Origin: Prolixibacteraceae bacterium
GTDB lineage: Bacteria; Bacteroidota; Bacteroidia; Bacteroidales; Prolixibacteraceae
NCBI GenBank assembly: GCA_028683385.1
Contig: JAQUIJ010000016.1
Coordinates: forward strand, 1-64,000
Length of the DNA: 64,000 nucleotides
Reading direction: 5' to 3'
Position numbers and translations under genes: made by a program. The notes beneath the pieces are model-generated. The model was not told where the DNA came from. It worked only from the letters and a program-made list of their open reading frames with translations, and searched no databases. Positions within the stretch are counted from its first letter, which is position 1. Each line of letters starts with the position of its first letter. Positions 9,042 to 18,174 of this stretch are shown one piece after another.

Positions 9042-11477
9042 TTACATGGATTTGAGGGTTTCGATGAAGGATTGATCCCGATTCTGATCCAGTTTCTTGA
9101 GGATCATCTCCTTTTCTCTTTGTTCAGAGGTGTAGCAGTAGTATTCCGGTTTACTGACTTCCAAGGCATAAACCTGGGAGTAAGTTCCCAGCCCGATAAA
9201 GACTTCTTTGAGTTTTCTTCCGGATGGCAGGTTTTTGTTGATCGAAAGGATCTGGTCTTTCTGGAAGTCGGACAATCCAAGGGTGTCGCTAATGCTCTGG
9301 AACTTGTTCCGGAATTTGTTCATATCAAGCAGGATTCGGGTGTCTGCATTGTTGATGATCGCATCGCGGATCACCGGAGAGGAAATCACATCATCCACTT
9401 CCTGTGTAACGACCATTGCCTCGCCAAAGTGTTTCCGAATAGTCTTGTAGAAGTATTTGATGTAAGCTGCCATCTGGGGAGTGGCAATGGCTTTCCACGC
9501 TTCTTCGATGCAGATGACTTTTCGTACTCCTTTTAGCCTCCGCATTTTCTGCATGAAAATGTCGATGATAATCAGGGTCGCGACCGGGAAAATTGTTGCA
9601 TGGTCCTTGATGTTATCCAATTCGAAAACAATAAACGGACAATGGAAAAACACATCGGTGTCCATCTCTTTATTCAGCAAATAGTCATATTCTCCACCGC
9701 GATAATATTTGCCCAGGATAAAGAAAAATTCATTGCTGTTGAACTGGATGGATTGCTCCTTAACCAGTTCCGGAATGTAGTTTTGGCTGAATTCGTAAAA
9801 ATCATTAAAGGATCTTTCTGCTGAATATGTTGCGAAATATTCAGTGACGGAATGGGCAATCACATCCTTTTCCATCTCCGACAGGTTTTCCTTGTAAATA
9901 GTGTATATCACTGACAGGATGGTTTGTTTGCGCTCAATGTCCAGTTCTCCTTCCAGGATAAATGGATTAAACGAAATCGGGTTTTCAGTGGTAAACTCTA
10001 CCATCATAGCCCCGCCCTGATCTTTGAGGCGTTCGTTCAGGTAGATGGCCAACAGCTCATAGCTTCGGCCAACATCCAGCAAAACGATGTGACAATTGCC
10101 GCTTTCAGCATACTGCCGGAGTAAGTGGTTCGTGAAAAAGGATTTCCCTGAGCCAGAGCCTCCAATAATAATTTTGTTCTGGTTATGGATCAGGTGTTTG
10201 TGCGTCGGCTCATCCGATATGTCAATCTTCACCGGGCAACCTTCCAGCCGGTCTGAAAGCCGGATGGTAAAGTCCGAATCACTGTTCTTAAGTTCACCTT
10301 CGAAGTTGGTCAAACAACAAGCCTGCGGAACCTGGGTGATGAACAATTCGGTTTCCGGTAGCTGGGTGGAAAAAGGAACACAGGAGAAAAACAGCATCGG
10401 CAGATCATGGGTGTGCTGGTAAGGGAAACTGTTCATCATCGAAAAAGCGGAACTTGTTTCGCTTTTGTGTTGCTTCAAATCTTTCAGTGCAGAATCAAAA
10501 AGCATCACATTAAAGTGTGTTTTCACAATCTTTTCTCCGGAAGTTTGTACCTGGTCCAGAAAGGATTCAATCAATCCCGCGTTGACTTTGTTCTCAGATG
10601 AGAACTTGGAGAGGCTGAAAATCTTTTTGTAGCTGCCTTCCAAAAATCCTTTGATCTCCTGCTGATCGGGAATGTAGATAAACTGGTTGGTGATGTGCGA
10701 AAACGGCAGGTGATAACTTACCGGATAGACCAATGAAACGGGAAGTCCGGTCTGCGGATGTTCCGAAGCTGGCCGGAGCTCTGCCGGGATGTGGGAATAA
10801 TCGCTTAATGACAATATTTCCACAAACTGATCCATCACTTTGAGCCGGTCCCGAAAATCAATTCCTCCCAAAGCCGGATGGTTTTCGGTAAAGTTCAGGC
10901 TCAAAAAACGTTCAATCAGTCCCAATGACTTATCGTTGCCTGTGGCTTCCTCTCTTGATATGGGGTCGCATCCTATTCCGTTCTGATTAAAGATGGCTAT
11001 CACATTACTCCGCAGTTCATTGATCTTGTCGTATTGCAATTTTTCCAGGTTGCGATCTTTCCGGGAAAAGATCAGGGCAGATTCCAGATAACTTTTCAGA
11101 AGACCTTTATTCAGCAAGCTGATGTAAAAACAGCAGTCATGCTTGAGGTAATGCCGTCCGTCAAAGTGTTGCAGGTAGGAATCATTAAGGCTTTCATTGC
11201 CGTTTTCAACAGGTTGTTCTGCCTGATTGTCCTGATTAGTCGGATGGAATTCGTTGATCAGGAAAAAGTCTTGTTTATGGATAAAACTTCCGGCAGGCAA
11301 AAGGTTGATCATTCGCTGAAAAGTATCGTGCAGCATATACAGTTGTTCGGTACTGCATGAGAGCACTTCTGGCAACTGAAGCCGAAACCCGATGGTCAGA
11401 TCCAGGTTATTGGAAACCTGAATGTCGTTGTTGAATCCCAGTATTGGGAGAATCGTTTCAAGGTTCTTGATCTTCAT
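9042..11477 (-). CDS. traG: TraG conjugation ATPase (VirB4 family)
   Basis: An 811-residue cytoplasmic ATPase that powers assembly and operation of the type IV secretion system. The N-terminal half is the VirB4-type domain (FHPTNQDNQ..., PVSYHLPFSHITNQFIYIPD). The Walker A motif is IIGGSGSGKSFFTN (about residues 436-449), and Walker B is VRKVICIEEAWKAIATPQ. The VirB4 C-terminal motif AMVVTQEVDDVISSPVIRDA follows. Length is usual for Bacteroidota TraG. It begins 2 bp after the traF stop and is followed by the TraI-like gene. Confidence 0.9.
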   Translation of the reverse strand: MKIKNLETILPILGFNNDIQVSNNLDLTIGFRLQLPEVLSCSTEQLYMLHDTFQRMINLLPAGSFIHKQDFFLINEFHPTNQDNQAEQPVENGNESLNDSYLQHFDGRHYLKHDCCFYISLLNKGLLKSYLESALIFSRKDRNLEKLQYDKINELRSNVIAIFNQNGIGCDPISREEATGNDKSLGLIERFLSLNFTENHPALGGIDFRDRLKVMDQFVEILSLSDYSHIPAELRPASEHPQTGLPVSLVYPVSYHLPFSHITNQFIYIPDQQEIKGFLEGSYKKIFSLSKFSSENKVNAGLIESFLDQVQTSGEKIVKTHFNVMLFDSALKDLKQHKSETSSAFSMMNSFPYQHTHDLPMLFFSCVPFSTQLPETELFITQVPQACCLTNFEGELKNSDSDFTIRLSDRLEGCPVKIDISDEPTHKHLIHNQNKIIIGGSGSGKSFFTNHLLRQYAESGNCHIVLLDVGRSYELLAIYLNERLKDQGGAMMVEFTTENPISFNPFILEGELDIERKQTILSVIYTIYKENLSEMEKDVIAHSVTEYFATYSAERSFNDFYEFSQNYIPELVKEQSIQFNSNEFFFILGKYYRGGEYDYLLNKEMDTDVFFHCPFIVFELDNIKDHATIFPVATLIIIDIFMQKMRRLKGVRKVICIEEAWKAIATPQMAAYIKYFYKTIRKHFGEAMVVTQEVDDVISSPVIRDAIINNADTRILLDMNKFRNKFQSISDTLGLSDFQKDQILSINKNLPSGRKLKEVFIGLGTYSQVYALEVSKPEYYCYTSEQREKEMILKKLDQNRDQSFIETLKSM

Positions 11478-11479
11478 CT

Positions 11480-11779
11480 TTAAGAAATTTGATGGATTCG
11501 ACGTTTGCAGCTAATGAATTGAGGCAATTTTCGGGCGGTCTGTTTCTTGCCCCATCCATCCGGACCGTATTTCTTCTGGATAGTATTTAGCCGGTAGAGA
11601 TAGCCGAAAAAGGCAGGGACTCCGATCAGCACAGCCGGAAAAACCCCAACCAGAATGTACAGCGCTGAGAACAAAAAGAAGGTAGCAATGATGCCATACA
11701 GTGCCCGGAATACCAAAGGGCCGGAAAGCCCTTTGATATACAACCGGGTATCCACCTTTTTGACTGGGTAGCCCTGCAT
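11480..11779 (-). CDS. traF: Conjugative transposon protein TraF (DUF4133, VirB3-like)
   Basis: A small 99-residue membrane protein starting MQGYPVKKVDTRLYIKGLSG, with two TM segments (FRALYGIIATFFLFSALYIL and GVFPAVLIGVPAFFGYLYRL). This matches DUF4133 TraF, the VirB3-like subunit that works with the VirB4-type ATPase TraG. The chosen start overlaps the traE stop as TGATG, supporting translational coupling; an upstream in-frame extension would run inside traE and is rejected. Confidence 0.85.
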   Translation of the reverse strand: MQGYPVKKVDTRLYIKGLSGPLVFRALYGIIATFFLFSALYILVGVFPAVLIGVPAFFGYLYRLNTIQKKYGPDGWGKKQTARKLPQFISCKRRIHQIS

Positions 11780-12093
11780 CAGACAAAGAATGCTTTGATC
11801 ACTACACCCACCAAAATCAGGAACAGGCAGGCACCAAACCAACCCATGATGGCTTTCTGGGTATCCTGATCACCACTCTGCCACTTGATGTAAACGCGGA
11901 CACCGCCAATCAATCCGACCACGGCTCCGATAGCAATAATCAGGTTGGAGATGGGATCCACGTAGGAACTAACTTCGGCTGTGGCCTGATCAATACCGGC
12001 AGCGGACTGGGCCAAAGTCTGGTAAATACTAAGAATGAGCAAAGCAACAAAGGCTTCTGCCCGTTTGAAAAAAAGCTGAACTTTTGTTTTCAT
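11779..12093 (-). CDS. traE: Conjugative transposon protein TraE (DUF4134, pilin-like)
   Basis: A 104-residue protein with a signal sequence or first TM (residues about 14-30) and two further TM helices (LIIAIGAVVGLIGGVRVYIK and FGACLFLILVGVVIKAFFV). It carries the DUF4134 signature around AAGIDQATAEVSSYVDP and WQSGDQDTQKAIMGWFG. TraE is the VirB2-like pilin candidate of CTnDOT-type elements. The stop overlaps the traF start. Confidence 0.88.
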   Translation of the reverse strand: MKTKVQLFFKRAEAFVALLILSIYQTLAQSAAGIDQATAEVSSYVDPISNLIIAIGAVVGLIGGVRVYIKWQSGDQDTQKAIMGWFGACLFLILVGVVIKAFFV

Positions 12094-12132
12094 GAAACTT
12101 TGAGTTTTTAAGAATGAATAATTGAGTATGAA

Positions 12133-12495
12133 TTATGACTGAAACTGGATGTTCTCCAGGATTTCCGGATTGTGGGAAAGATGGTCTTCGTAGAATTGTT
12201 CGACGTTGTAGCCTTCATCAATGCCGTTATCGCGATAAAAGTCCACTTTCAGATCAACAGGTTCAATGTGGTTGAAAGGGATCAGTTCTCCGGGATAATC
12301 GGTAGCTGAGACTAAAATGGGAAGCATCCGTTCAGGGTGGATGTCTGTTTCATCGGCATTCTCGAACAGGTTGCCGGATGTCCGGCCTGAGCGGCTGAGC
12401 CAGGCCCGGATGAAAACTGCGGCGTAATAGACGCTGCAAAGCAGAAAAAGCATGGTGGTAAATTTGGTCCAGCTGATGGTGTCCAATCCAAACAT
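12133..12495 (-). CDS. Small membrane protein, first gene of tra operon
   Basis: A 120-residue protein with one N-terminal TM (FTTMLFLLCSVYYAAVFIRAW) and an acidic soluble tail (ENADETDIHPERMLPILVSA, then VDLKVDFYRDNGIDEGYNVE). No family was recognised. It is 39 bp upstream of traE and is the first gene behind the operon's upstream repeat, so it is probably part of the transfer system (position comparable to traD in other elements). Confidence 0.65.
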   Translation of the reverse strand: MFGLDTISWTKFTTMLFLLCSVYYAAVFIRAWLSRSGRTSGNLFENADETDIHPERMLPILVSATDYPGELIPFNHIEPVDLKVDFYRDNGIDEGYNVEQFYEDHLSHNPEILENIQFQS

Positions 12496-12622
12496 AAGGC
12501 TTCAATTTTAAAGGTGAATACTGGGTTGTTCTTCCCGGATCGAATCATGGTCTGCTCATGATCAGGAGTTACTTTTCCGAAACCGGACACCGCAAAATTG
12601 AAGTATCGAAAATTATAAATTA

Positions 12623-12660
12623 CCCAAGGTGTTCCCAAGTTGGGTGTTTTATATGGTTAA
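12623..12660 (-). promoter_or_regulatory. Shared upstream element, copy 1 (tra operon)
   Basis: A 38-bp block that recurs at 22860-22897 with only two differences. Read on the minus strand it contains CCCAACTTGGG, an 11-bp near-palindrome, plus a further CCTTGGG half-site, so it looks like an operator or activator site. It precedes the first tra-operon gene by about 130 bp. Weaker similarity continues for about 60 bp on the plus-strand right side. Confidence 0.65.
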
Positions 12661-13509
12661 CCAAATTATGTTGGGATTATTTAATTTGATCTGTTTTGAT
12701 TGAATTCAGAGGTAGCTTTGTTAAACAGACTGCTTAGATTAAAAAAGTTTGAGTTGGTTTGTTTGAGTTTGAACAAGCCAAAATATTTTCAAAAGAGGAA
12801 GAAAAAACGACAAAAAAGAAAAAGAAAGTCCTTTTCATTGCCGGTTGTGGCAAAAATGCAAGGCTGTTCTGGTTAACTTTTTAAAATATTGATTGAAAAA
12901 CAAACGAAAATGGATAAAAAGCCGGAACACTCGCACTGGCCTTGCAGTTTTACGGTGAGTAGACCATGTGGGGAGACCGGCTAAATTTGAGTTTCTTTTT
13001 TGCACTTGACGTGCGGAGTCTAGCTTACAAAACAATTACTGTAACCTTACAAAAAAGTGTGGCAAAAGGCAAGTGTGGTACCTGCACTGGAATGGAGCGA
13101 TTGGATGGGATGAGATGAAGCTTGTTTCCGGCCTTTTTGTGTGGTTTGTGCGTTTGGGAAAGGACGGGGCCGGCGTAATGGAATTAGGGCTAGAAATCGC
13201 GAAATGCAAGGTAAGGGATCACTCTTGCCGTGGGGTCAAATCCGGCTTATGAGCTGAACTAGCGGACTGAGCGACCGATTCCGGTGGGGCACGAACGGGT
13301 TTAGGGAGCGAAAAAGCGAGGGAAGCGAATGTGCCGGATGAAATGGGGTGAAGGAATAACTACCTTACAATTTTTCGAACTTTAAAAAGTCGAAAACCTA
13401 AAAAAAACAGAAAGTGTGACCAAGAACGGAGAAAGTCAATGCAGGCATGGAATGCCCGGAATTGAGCTTTAAACCGGCTTGAATCACTCTTTCCTGCTTA
13501 ATCGAGGCT

Positions 13510-13542
13510 TGTTCGCGCCCTGGCGAAGCCAAAGCGCGAACA
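13510..13542. repeat. Nested perfect hairpin TGTTCGCGC ... GCGCGAACA
   Basis: Nine-base arms TGTTCGCGC and GCGCGAACA enclose a second hairpin TGGC-gaa-GCCA, separated by symmetrical two-base bulges (CC and AA). No T tract follows on either strand, so it is not a classical terminator. It lies between the FtsX cargo and the transfer operon. An origin-of-transfer, protein-binding or REP-type role is possible. Confidence 0.5.
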
Positions 13543-13636
13543 GGCCGCAGTTCTGGTATCGATGAAAGTCATAGATAATTATTAAGCAAAGATATGACAC
13601 CATCTTTTATAACCTATTGATGATAAGACTTTAGAC

Positions 13637-15958
13637 TTATTCGTACCTCAGTGCCTCTACCGGATTTCTCGTTGCTGCCCTCCAACTTTGCCAACTCACA
13701 GTGAGCAGGGCAATACCCAATGCCAGCAAGCCGGCTAGTGCGAAAATCCACCAACTTAGATCGGTCTTGTAAGCAAAACTTTCGAGCCATTTGCTCATGA
13801 TGTAATATGAAACAGGGGTGGCAATTACAAAAGCGATAGCTACCCATTTCACAAAATCGCGGTTGAGCATAGTCATTACTTCTGAGATTTTTGCTCCGTT
13901 AACTTTGCGGATGCCGATTTCTTTGGTTCGGTATCGACTACTCTGAAATGAAATGGCGAATAAGCCAATCATCGATAAGAAGACACTGATAACACTACAG
14001 GCTCCAATTAATTGGAGGTATTTTTTATTTTCCTGATGCAGGAATTCATAGCGGTCTCCAATGGTTTCCATATTTAGGGGATAATCAGGAATAAGCTTCT
14101 TCCAGGTTTTCGCAATGGCAACTTGAGCTTGTGCAAGTTGATTTTCCGATGCTTTCACTATCAGGTGTAGTCCTCTCGGATCATAAGCGATTAAAGCAGG
14201 TTCAACCAACGATTTTAAACTGGAATAATGAAAATCTTTTACAATGCCTGTCACAATTTTATTTTCCATTCCCGGAAGTCCTTTCCCGATCAGGTTTTGA
14301 TCTGAAAACAATCGGGCGAACGATTCGTTAACCAGGCATTTATTTTTATCCGATTCCGGATTTCCTGAAAACCCGGTTCCTTCAACAATCTGGATTCCAA
14401 GCGTAGCGATATAATTTTCGTCTCCAGTAAATCCTGAAGGAGAATACTCTTTTTCAACACCATTTTCATTATAGTGTAATAAAAACATGAAGTGTTCCAG
14501 AACCGGCGATGCGCCTGCAATTGAAACCATTCCAACCGAAGAATTAGTCCTCAGTTCTTCCTTAAAAACAGATACTCTACTGGCATACTGAGCTGGAATT
14601 TTAACCTCAAAAACTTGCTTGTCGATACCAATTGGCTTTTGGGTAATATAGCTTGTTTGCTTGACAATGATGATGGAAAAAATAATGAGCACAAGAGAAC
14701 TGGCTAGTTGAAATATATTGAAAGCAGGCATTTGAACTCGTTTACCTATTTGATTGCCTCCCGGTTTTAAGGCATTAAGATATTTGTTCTTGCGGATTCG
14801 AAAGACAACAAACAATAAGGTAATGATTAGGAGAACTGCAACAACCTCAGAAAGAATCAGGATTTGCTTTGGGTTAAATATAAATCCAGATGTAATGTTT
14901 GTGCTCGTCAAGTGATTGAAAAACGGAACCATCCAAAGCATCAAAATCAGACTTAAAAGAAACGAAATGCCAACCACAATCAGGCTTTCGACCATAAAAT
15001 TGATTACAAAACCAAATTTTGATCCGCCGTTTACCCGCTGTACGGCATAAGCCTTGTTTTTTTCGATCAGGTTATTATTGACCAATCCGAGGTAATTGAA
15101 CGACGCAATACCGATAATCACCAATCCAATCACAAGGGCGATCCACAAATCAGTTTTATCGCGGCTGGCTTCGAAGCTTATATGCCGTGACGTGTCGAAA
15201 TAAGTATCCTGAAAAGGTTTCAGGGAATATTGACCGGGTGTTCCGTCGTTAATCGAAGGAATGGCAGCCTTGTTCGATGCAAGAAGCTTATCAAGCTCCT
15301 GCGGCTTGGCGCCACTGGCCAATCTGACAAAGCAACGGCTGTTCTTTCCTTTTGTTGGACGAACCATATCAAATCTAATTTGAGTATTTTCAACAGGTTT
15401 CCTGAAAACCCCCGTTACCATCATCGGTTCTTCTTTTTCGCCATTCACCAATGTGATAATTTGCCCGACAGCATTGCCTGTTCCGAAGTACTTTTGGGAT
15501 AAATCTTCCGAAATAACCAGACTATTCTCGGCTTCCAATGTTGTTTTAGGATTATTCGTCAGAAGCTGATAACTAAAAAAGCCGAAGAAATTTTTGGAAG
15601 CGGCAATGACTCCCGGACGATCATAGTAGGTTTCGTTGTTTACTACCACCTTTTGTGCTGAAGCTGGACTCACTCTACAGTAATCTTCAACCTGAATAAA
15701 ATTGTCTTTGATATATTCAACCGAACCTTCACGACATAGATACGTTTGTTGACCTTTGCCTTTGTTGAACAGATCGTCGCATCTTAGGGCATACATCTGT
15801 TCTTTCTGCTTGTGAAAAGCATCGGTATTCAATTCGCGGTTTATAAACAGAGTAATGAGGTTCACACATGCCATTCCTATGGCCAGACTAATAATGATGA
15901 TGCCTGTGTTCAACTTTTGTCTGAAGAGGCCTCGGATAATGATGTTTATTTTTATCAT
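13637..15958 (-). CDS. FtsX/MacB-type ABC transporter permease
   Basis: A 773-residue inner-membrane protein. It has an N-terminal TM (about 20-40), a large periplasmic MacB-PCD-like domain (about 45-270) and three TM segments near 275-400. A second periplasmic domain (about 450-650) and three C-terminal TMs in an FtsX fold follow. The FtsX signature is seen in RYRTKEIGIRKVNGAKISEV and the terminus ATRNPVEALRYE. Such duplicated permeases are common in Bacteroidota, usually with a separate ATPase, which is not in this window. It follows the esterase gene by 12 bp, so they form an operon. It is a paralogue of the gene at 18175-20550; the last 80 residues are nearly identical. Confidence 0.88.
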   Translation of the reverse strand: MIKINIIIRGLFRQKLNTGIIIISLAIGMACVNLITLFINRELNTDAFHKQKEQMYALRCDDLFNKGKGQQTYLCREGSVEYIKDNFIQVEDYCRVSPASAQKVVVNNETYYDRPGVIAASKNFFGFFSYQLLTNNPKTTLEAENSLVISEDLSQKYFGTGNAVGQIITLVNGEKEEPMMVTGVFRKPVENTQIRFDMVRPTKGKNSRCFVRLASGAKPQELDKLLASNKAAIPSINDGTPGQYSLKPFQDTYFDTSRHISFEASRDKTDLWIALVIGLVIIGIASFNYLGLVNNNLIEKNKAYAVQRVNGGSKFGFVINFMVESLIVVGISFLLSLILMLWMVPFFNHLTSTNITSGFIFNPKQILILSEVVAVLLIITLLFVVFRIRKNKYLNALKPGGNQIGKRVQMPAFNIFQLASSLVLIIFSIIIVKQTSYITQKPIGIDKQVFEVKIPAQYASRVSVFKEELRTNSSVGMVSIAGASPVLEHFMFLLHYNENGVEKEYSPSGFTGDENYIATLGIQIVEGTGFSGNPESDKNKCLVNESFARLFSDQNLIGKGLPGMENKIVTGIVKDFHYSSLKSLVEPALIAYDPRGLHLIVKASENQLAQAQVAIAKTWKKLIPDYPLNMETIGDRYEFLHQENKKYLQLIGACSVISVFLSMIGLFAISFQSSRYRTKEIGIRKVNGAKISEVMTMLNRDFVKWVAIAFVIATPVSYYIMSKWLESFAYKTDLSWWIFALAGLLALGIALLTVSWQSWRAATRNPVEALRYE

Positions 15959-15970
15959 GATGTATTGATT

Positions 15971-17188
15971 TTACTTTTTTTCTGCTTTGATACTTTCAAG
16001 TCTGCGCTTTAAAAACTCTAAATTTCCGGTTTTAAAGTGTACAGCAAGCTCCACTGCTTTTTCATATGATTTAACCGCGAGATCAATATTTCCAGCTCTT
16101 AAATACCCCTCTGCAAGATAATTGTACGCATCAGGTGAATCAGGGAATCTGCGGGTATTTTCCCTAAAAATATTCATAGCTTCATCCTGTTTGCCAGTGC
16201 GCAAAAGTCCCCACCCAATAGTATTGAAAGTGCTTACGTCCGGGGAAATCCGGTATCCATATCTTTCTGATTGATTAGTATAAAAATCGTCGATTGCTCT
16301 TATTCCACCAGCCATCAGTTTGTCAGTATCATATTTCCAGCCATCGAAAATAAATTTCAACCCGTTAATGAGACCAATAGTTGCGCCGCTACCATGGTCT
16401 TCATTTTCCAGATAGTCGAATTTCCACCTCAGATCTGCGGATGATTTCAGCTTTAAAATTGCTGCAAAAGTATGAGCGTCTCCAACAGTGGAAGGAACTT
16501 CATTTCCCCCAACGCTGAAATAAAACTGTTTGTATTTCAGGTTTATGCCTGCAAGTTTTTCCTCTGCTATTTTCATAAGCAACCCGTCATCCCAGTAAAG
16601 AGAAGGACTAAGTGCAATATAGGCACTGAACATATTGGTGCGCGACAGGAAAGCGTGAGTTACGCAAAGTCCACCCTTTGAATGACCTGAACAGATTCGG
16701 TAAGGAAGAGTACGGTAGTTTTTTTCGACAAAGGGGAAAAGCTCTGTTTCAACAAATGAGAGGAATTTATCAGACTCGCCCACTTTTTCATCAGGCCGAT
16801 ATACTTTTAGTTCATCGTCGTCTTTTTTATTATACCAGGGTTCCGCTGGAGACAGGCCTCTTCTATACTTGGGCTTTGATGGAAACATATCTCTTGAAGG
16901 GTTGACCTCTTGAATAACAACAATGATCATTTCGGGACACACATTATAGGCAGATAAATAATTTACCACTCCTATAACCCCAGTCGATCCATCCAAGACA
17001 TACAGAACCGGATATGAATCCATCGATTCTGCATAGCCGGAGGGAATGGAAACGGAAATGGTACGTTCCTCTCCAAGTACTGTCGAGTTTATACTGATTC
17101 TTTTCGCAATAACTACATCATCAGCGCTTTGTGAGTAAGTCATTTTCGATAGGAGTAAAATGAATAGGATCAATTTAACTACTTTCAT
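15971..17188 (-). CDS. Exported esterase (Fes/EntD-like alpha/beta hydrolase) with TPR tail
   Basis: A 405-residue protein with a signal peptide (MKVVKLILFILLLSKMTYSQ). The esterase domain (about 30-290) shows SVSIPSGYAESMDSYPVLYV and the nucleophile elbow CSGHSKGG, with Ser in a GxSxG context. The candidate His is in ENEDHGSGA. The C-terminal 90 residues form two TPR-like repeats (DEAMNIFRENTRRFPDSPDA, DLAVKSYEKAVELAVHFKTG). The family includes siderophore and other serine esterases; the substrate is unknown. It is co-transcribed with the downstream FtsX permease. Confidence 0.8.
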   Translation of the reverse strand: MKVVKLILFILLLSKMTYSQSADDVVIAKRISINSTVLGEERTISVSIPSGYAESMDSYPVLYVLDGSTGVIGVVNYLSAYNVCPEMIIVVIQEVNPSRDMFPSKPKYRRGLSPAEPWYNKKDDDELKVYRPDEKVGESDKFLSFVETELFPFVEKNYRTLPYRICSGHSKGGLCVTHAFLSRTNMFSAYIALSPSLYWDDGLLMKIAEEKLAGINLKYKQFYFSVGGNEVPSTVGDAHTFAAILKLKSSADLRWKFDYLENEDHGSGATIGLINGLKFIFDGWKYDTDKLMAGGIRAIDDFYTNQSERYGYRISPDVSTFNTIGWGLLRTGKQDEAMNIFRENTRRFPDSPDAYNYLAEGYLRAGNIDLAVKSYEKAVELAVHFKTGNLEFLKRRLESIKAEKK

Positions 17189-17411
17189 GAGTTTTCAGTT
17201 TTAAAACGGACGTAAATTATTTATTCATTATTCCAGAGCCCCAAATTTCCAAAAGGGGGTCTTTGAGCCGGATATCGTTTCGCAAATACACGCAGGGCGG
17301 GAGTGAACCGATGAACTTCCTACGAAGAATTGCTTTTCAAAATTCTAATTTCCAGTCAACGAAGCACAGAAACCCGGTTTGCGGATATTTATTGTTGTGT
17401 ACAGTGCTTGG

Positions 17412-18104
17412 TTATTTTTTCATTACAATATAAGCTGTTAGTAATTTACCCTCAATCCGCAACGCTTTACAAATAACCAATCCATTATTTGTCAACATGC
17501 TTTTAAAATCTTGAAAGCTCCATTTATTAACAACCTTAAATCCACTAATAAAACCAATTACTGTCGCTATAATTTTGCTTTTGGTATTTTCACCAACACA
17601 GAGTGTAGGGGCAATAAAAATTCCATCGTCTTTCATTACTCTTTTGATCTCTTTTATAGGCTTTTCCGGTTCGTAAAGTAGATGGAATAAGTTAGAAGCG
17701 ATCACTATGTCAAACGATTTATCTGGGAACGTCAAATTATATGAATCCTGAATTTGAAAATCTACGTTTTCAATTTTTGATTTTTTCAATTTTTGTTTGG
17801 CAATACGAACCATCTCGGGTGAAATGTCTGTTGCAATTATAGAAGAGACTTTTGAGTGAATTGAAAAAGGAATAATCCCTGTTCCAGTTCCTATCTCAAG
17901 AACATTGTGACTTAAGTTTAGGTCTGAATCAATGTTCTCAAGAATAGTCTTATATGTTTTTCTGAAAACTTTATCTATGAAAGAGTCATAGAAGTTTGCA
18001 AACCTATCCCAAAATTTTCTTTCTTTTTTCTGTCGATTATTCATATGCTTATGATGTATTAGATGGTCTTTGCATTGTACACAACTATTTCCTTTATCCA
18101 TCAT
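17412..18104 (-). CDS. Class I SAM-dependent methyltransferase
   Basis: A protein of up to 230 residues. The SAM-binding motif I is NVLEIGTGTGIIPF, motif II region IIATDISPEMVRIAKQKLKK, and later SFDIVIASNLFHLLYEPEKP. This is the UbiE/Methyltransf_11 type of small-molecule methyltransferase. An internal start, MNNRQKKERKFW at 18044, gives a more typical N-terminus than the Cys-rich extension that precedes it. It lies alone between the esterase and an FtsX gene. Substrate cannot be deduced. Confidence 0.8.
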   Translation of the reverse strand: MMDKGNSCVQCKDHLIHHKHMNNRQKKERKFWDRFANFYDSFIDKVFRKTYKTILENIDSDLNLSHNVLEIGTGTGIIPFSIHSKVSSIIATDISPEMVRIAKQKLKKSKIENVDFQIQDSYNLTFPDKSFDIVIASNLFHLLYEPEKPIKEIKRVMKDDGIFIAPTLCVGENTKSKIIATVIGFISGFKVVNKWSFQDFKSMLTNNGLVICKALRIEGKLLTAYIVMKK

Positions 18105-18122
18105 TAACTATTGCTCCCAGTT

Positions 18123-18164
18123 CTCCCCCTTAGGGGGAGCTACCAGCCTGCCGGCGTGGCAGGG
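18123..18164. repeat. Paired GC-rich hairpins between FtsX and methyltransferase genes
   Basis: Two adjacent inverted repeats are seen: CTCCCCC-tta-GGGGGAG (18123-18139) and CCTGCC-ggcgt-GGCAGG (18148-18164). They lie directly after the stop of the FtsX gene on the minus strand. The first could help to end transcription, but no U tract follows. They resemble dispersed Bacteroidota palindromic elements. Confidence 0.5.
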
Positions 18165-18174
18165 AGGGGGCTTC

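Larger units (their letters stand above)
12496..13636. other. Gene-poor 1.1 kb region upstream of the tra operon
   Basis: No convincing gene is present. It holds the 38-bp repeat shared with the replication operon (12623-12660), an AT-rich promoter-like stretch, and a more GC-rich part (13090-13330) with purine-rich runs such as GGGAGCGAAAAAGCGAGGGA. It ends with a strong nested hairpin (13510-13542). Such a region next to transfer genes is a reasonable place for an oriT or for regulatory DNA, but no nick site could be recognised. Confidence 0.5.

Noticed and set aside
12835-13035. 66-codon minus-strand ORF in the gene-poor region
   Set aside because: Composition is not protein-like, no homology recognised, and it covers AT-rich promoter-like DNA.
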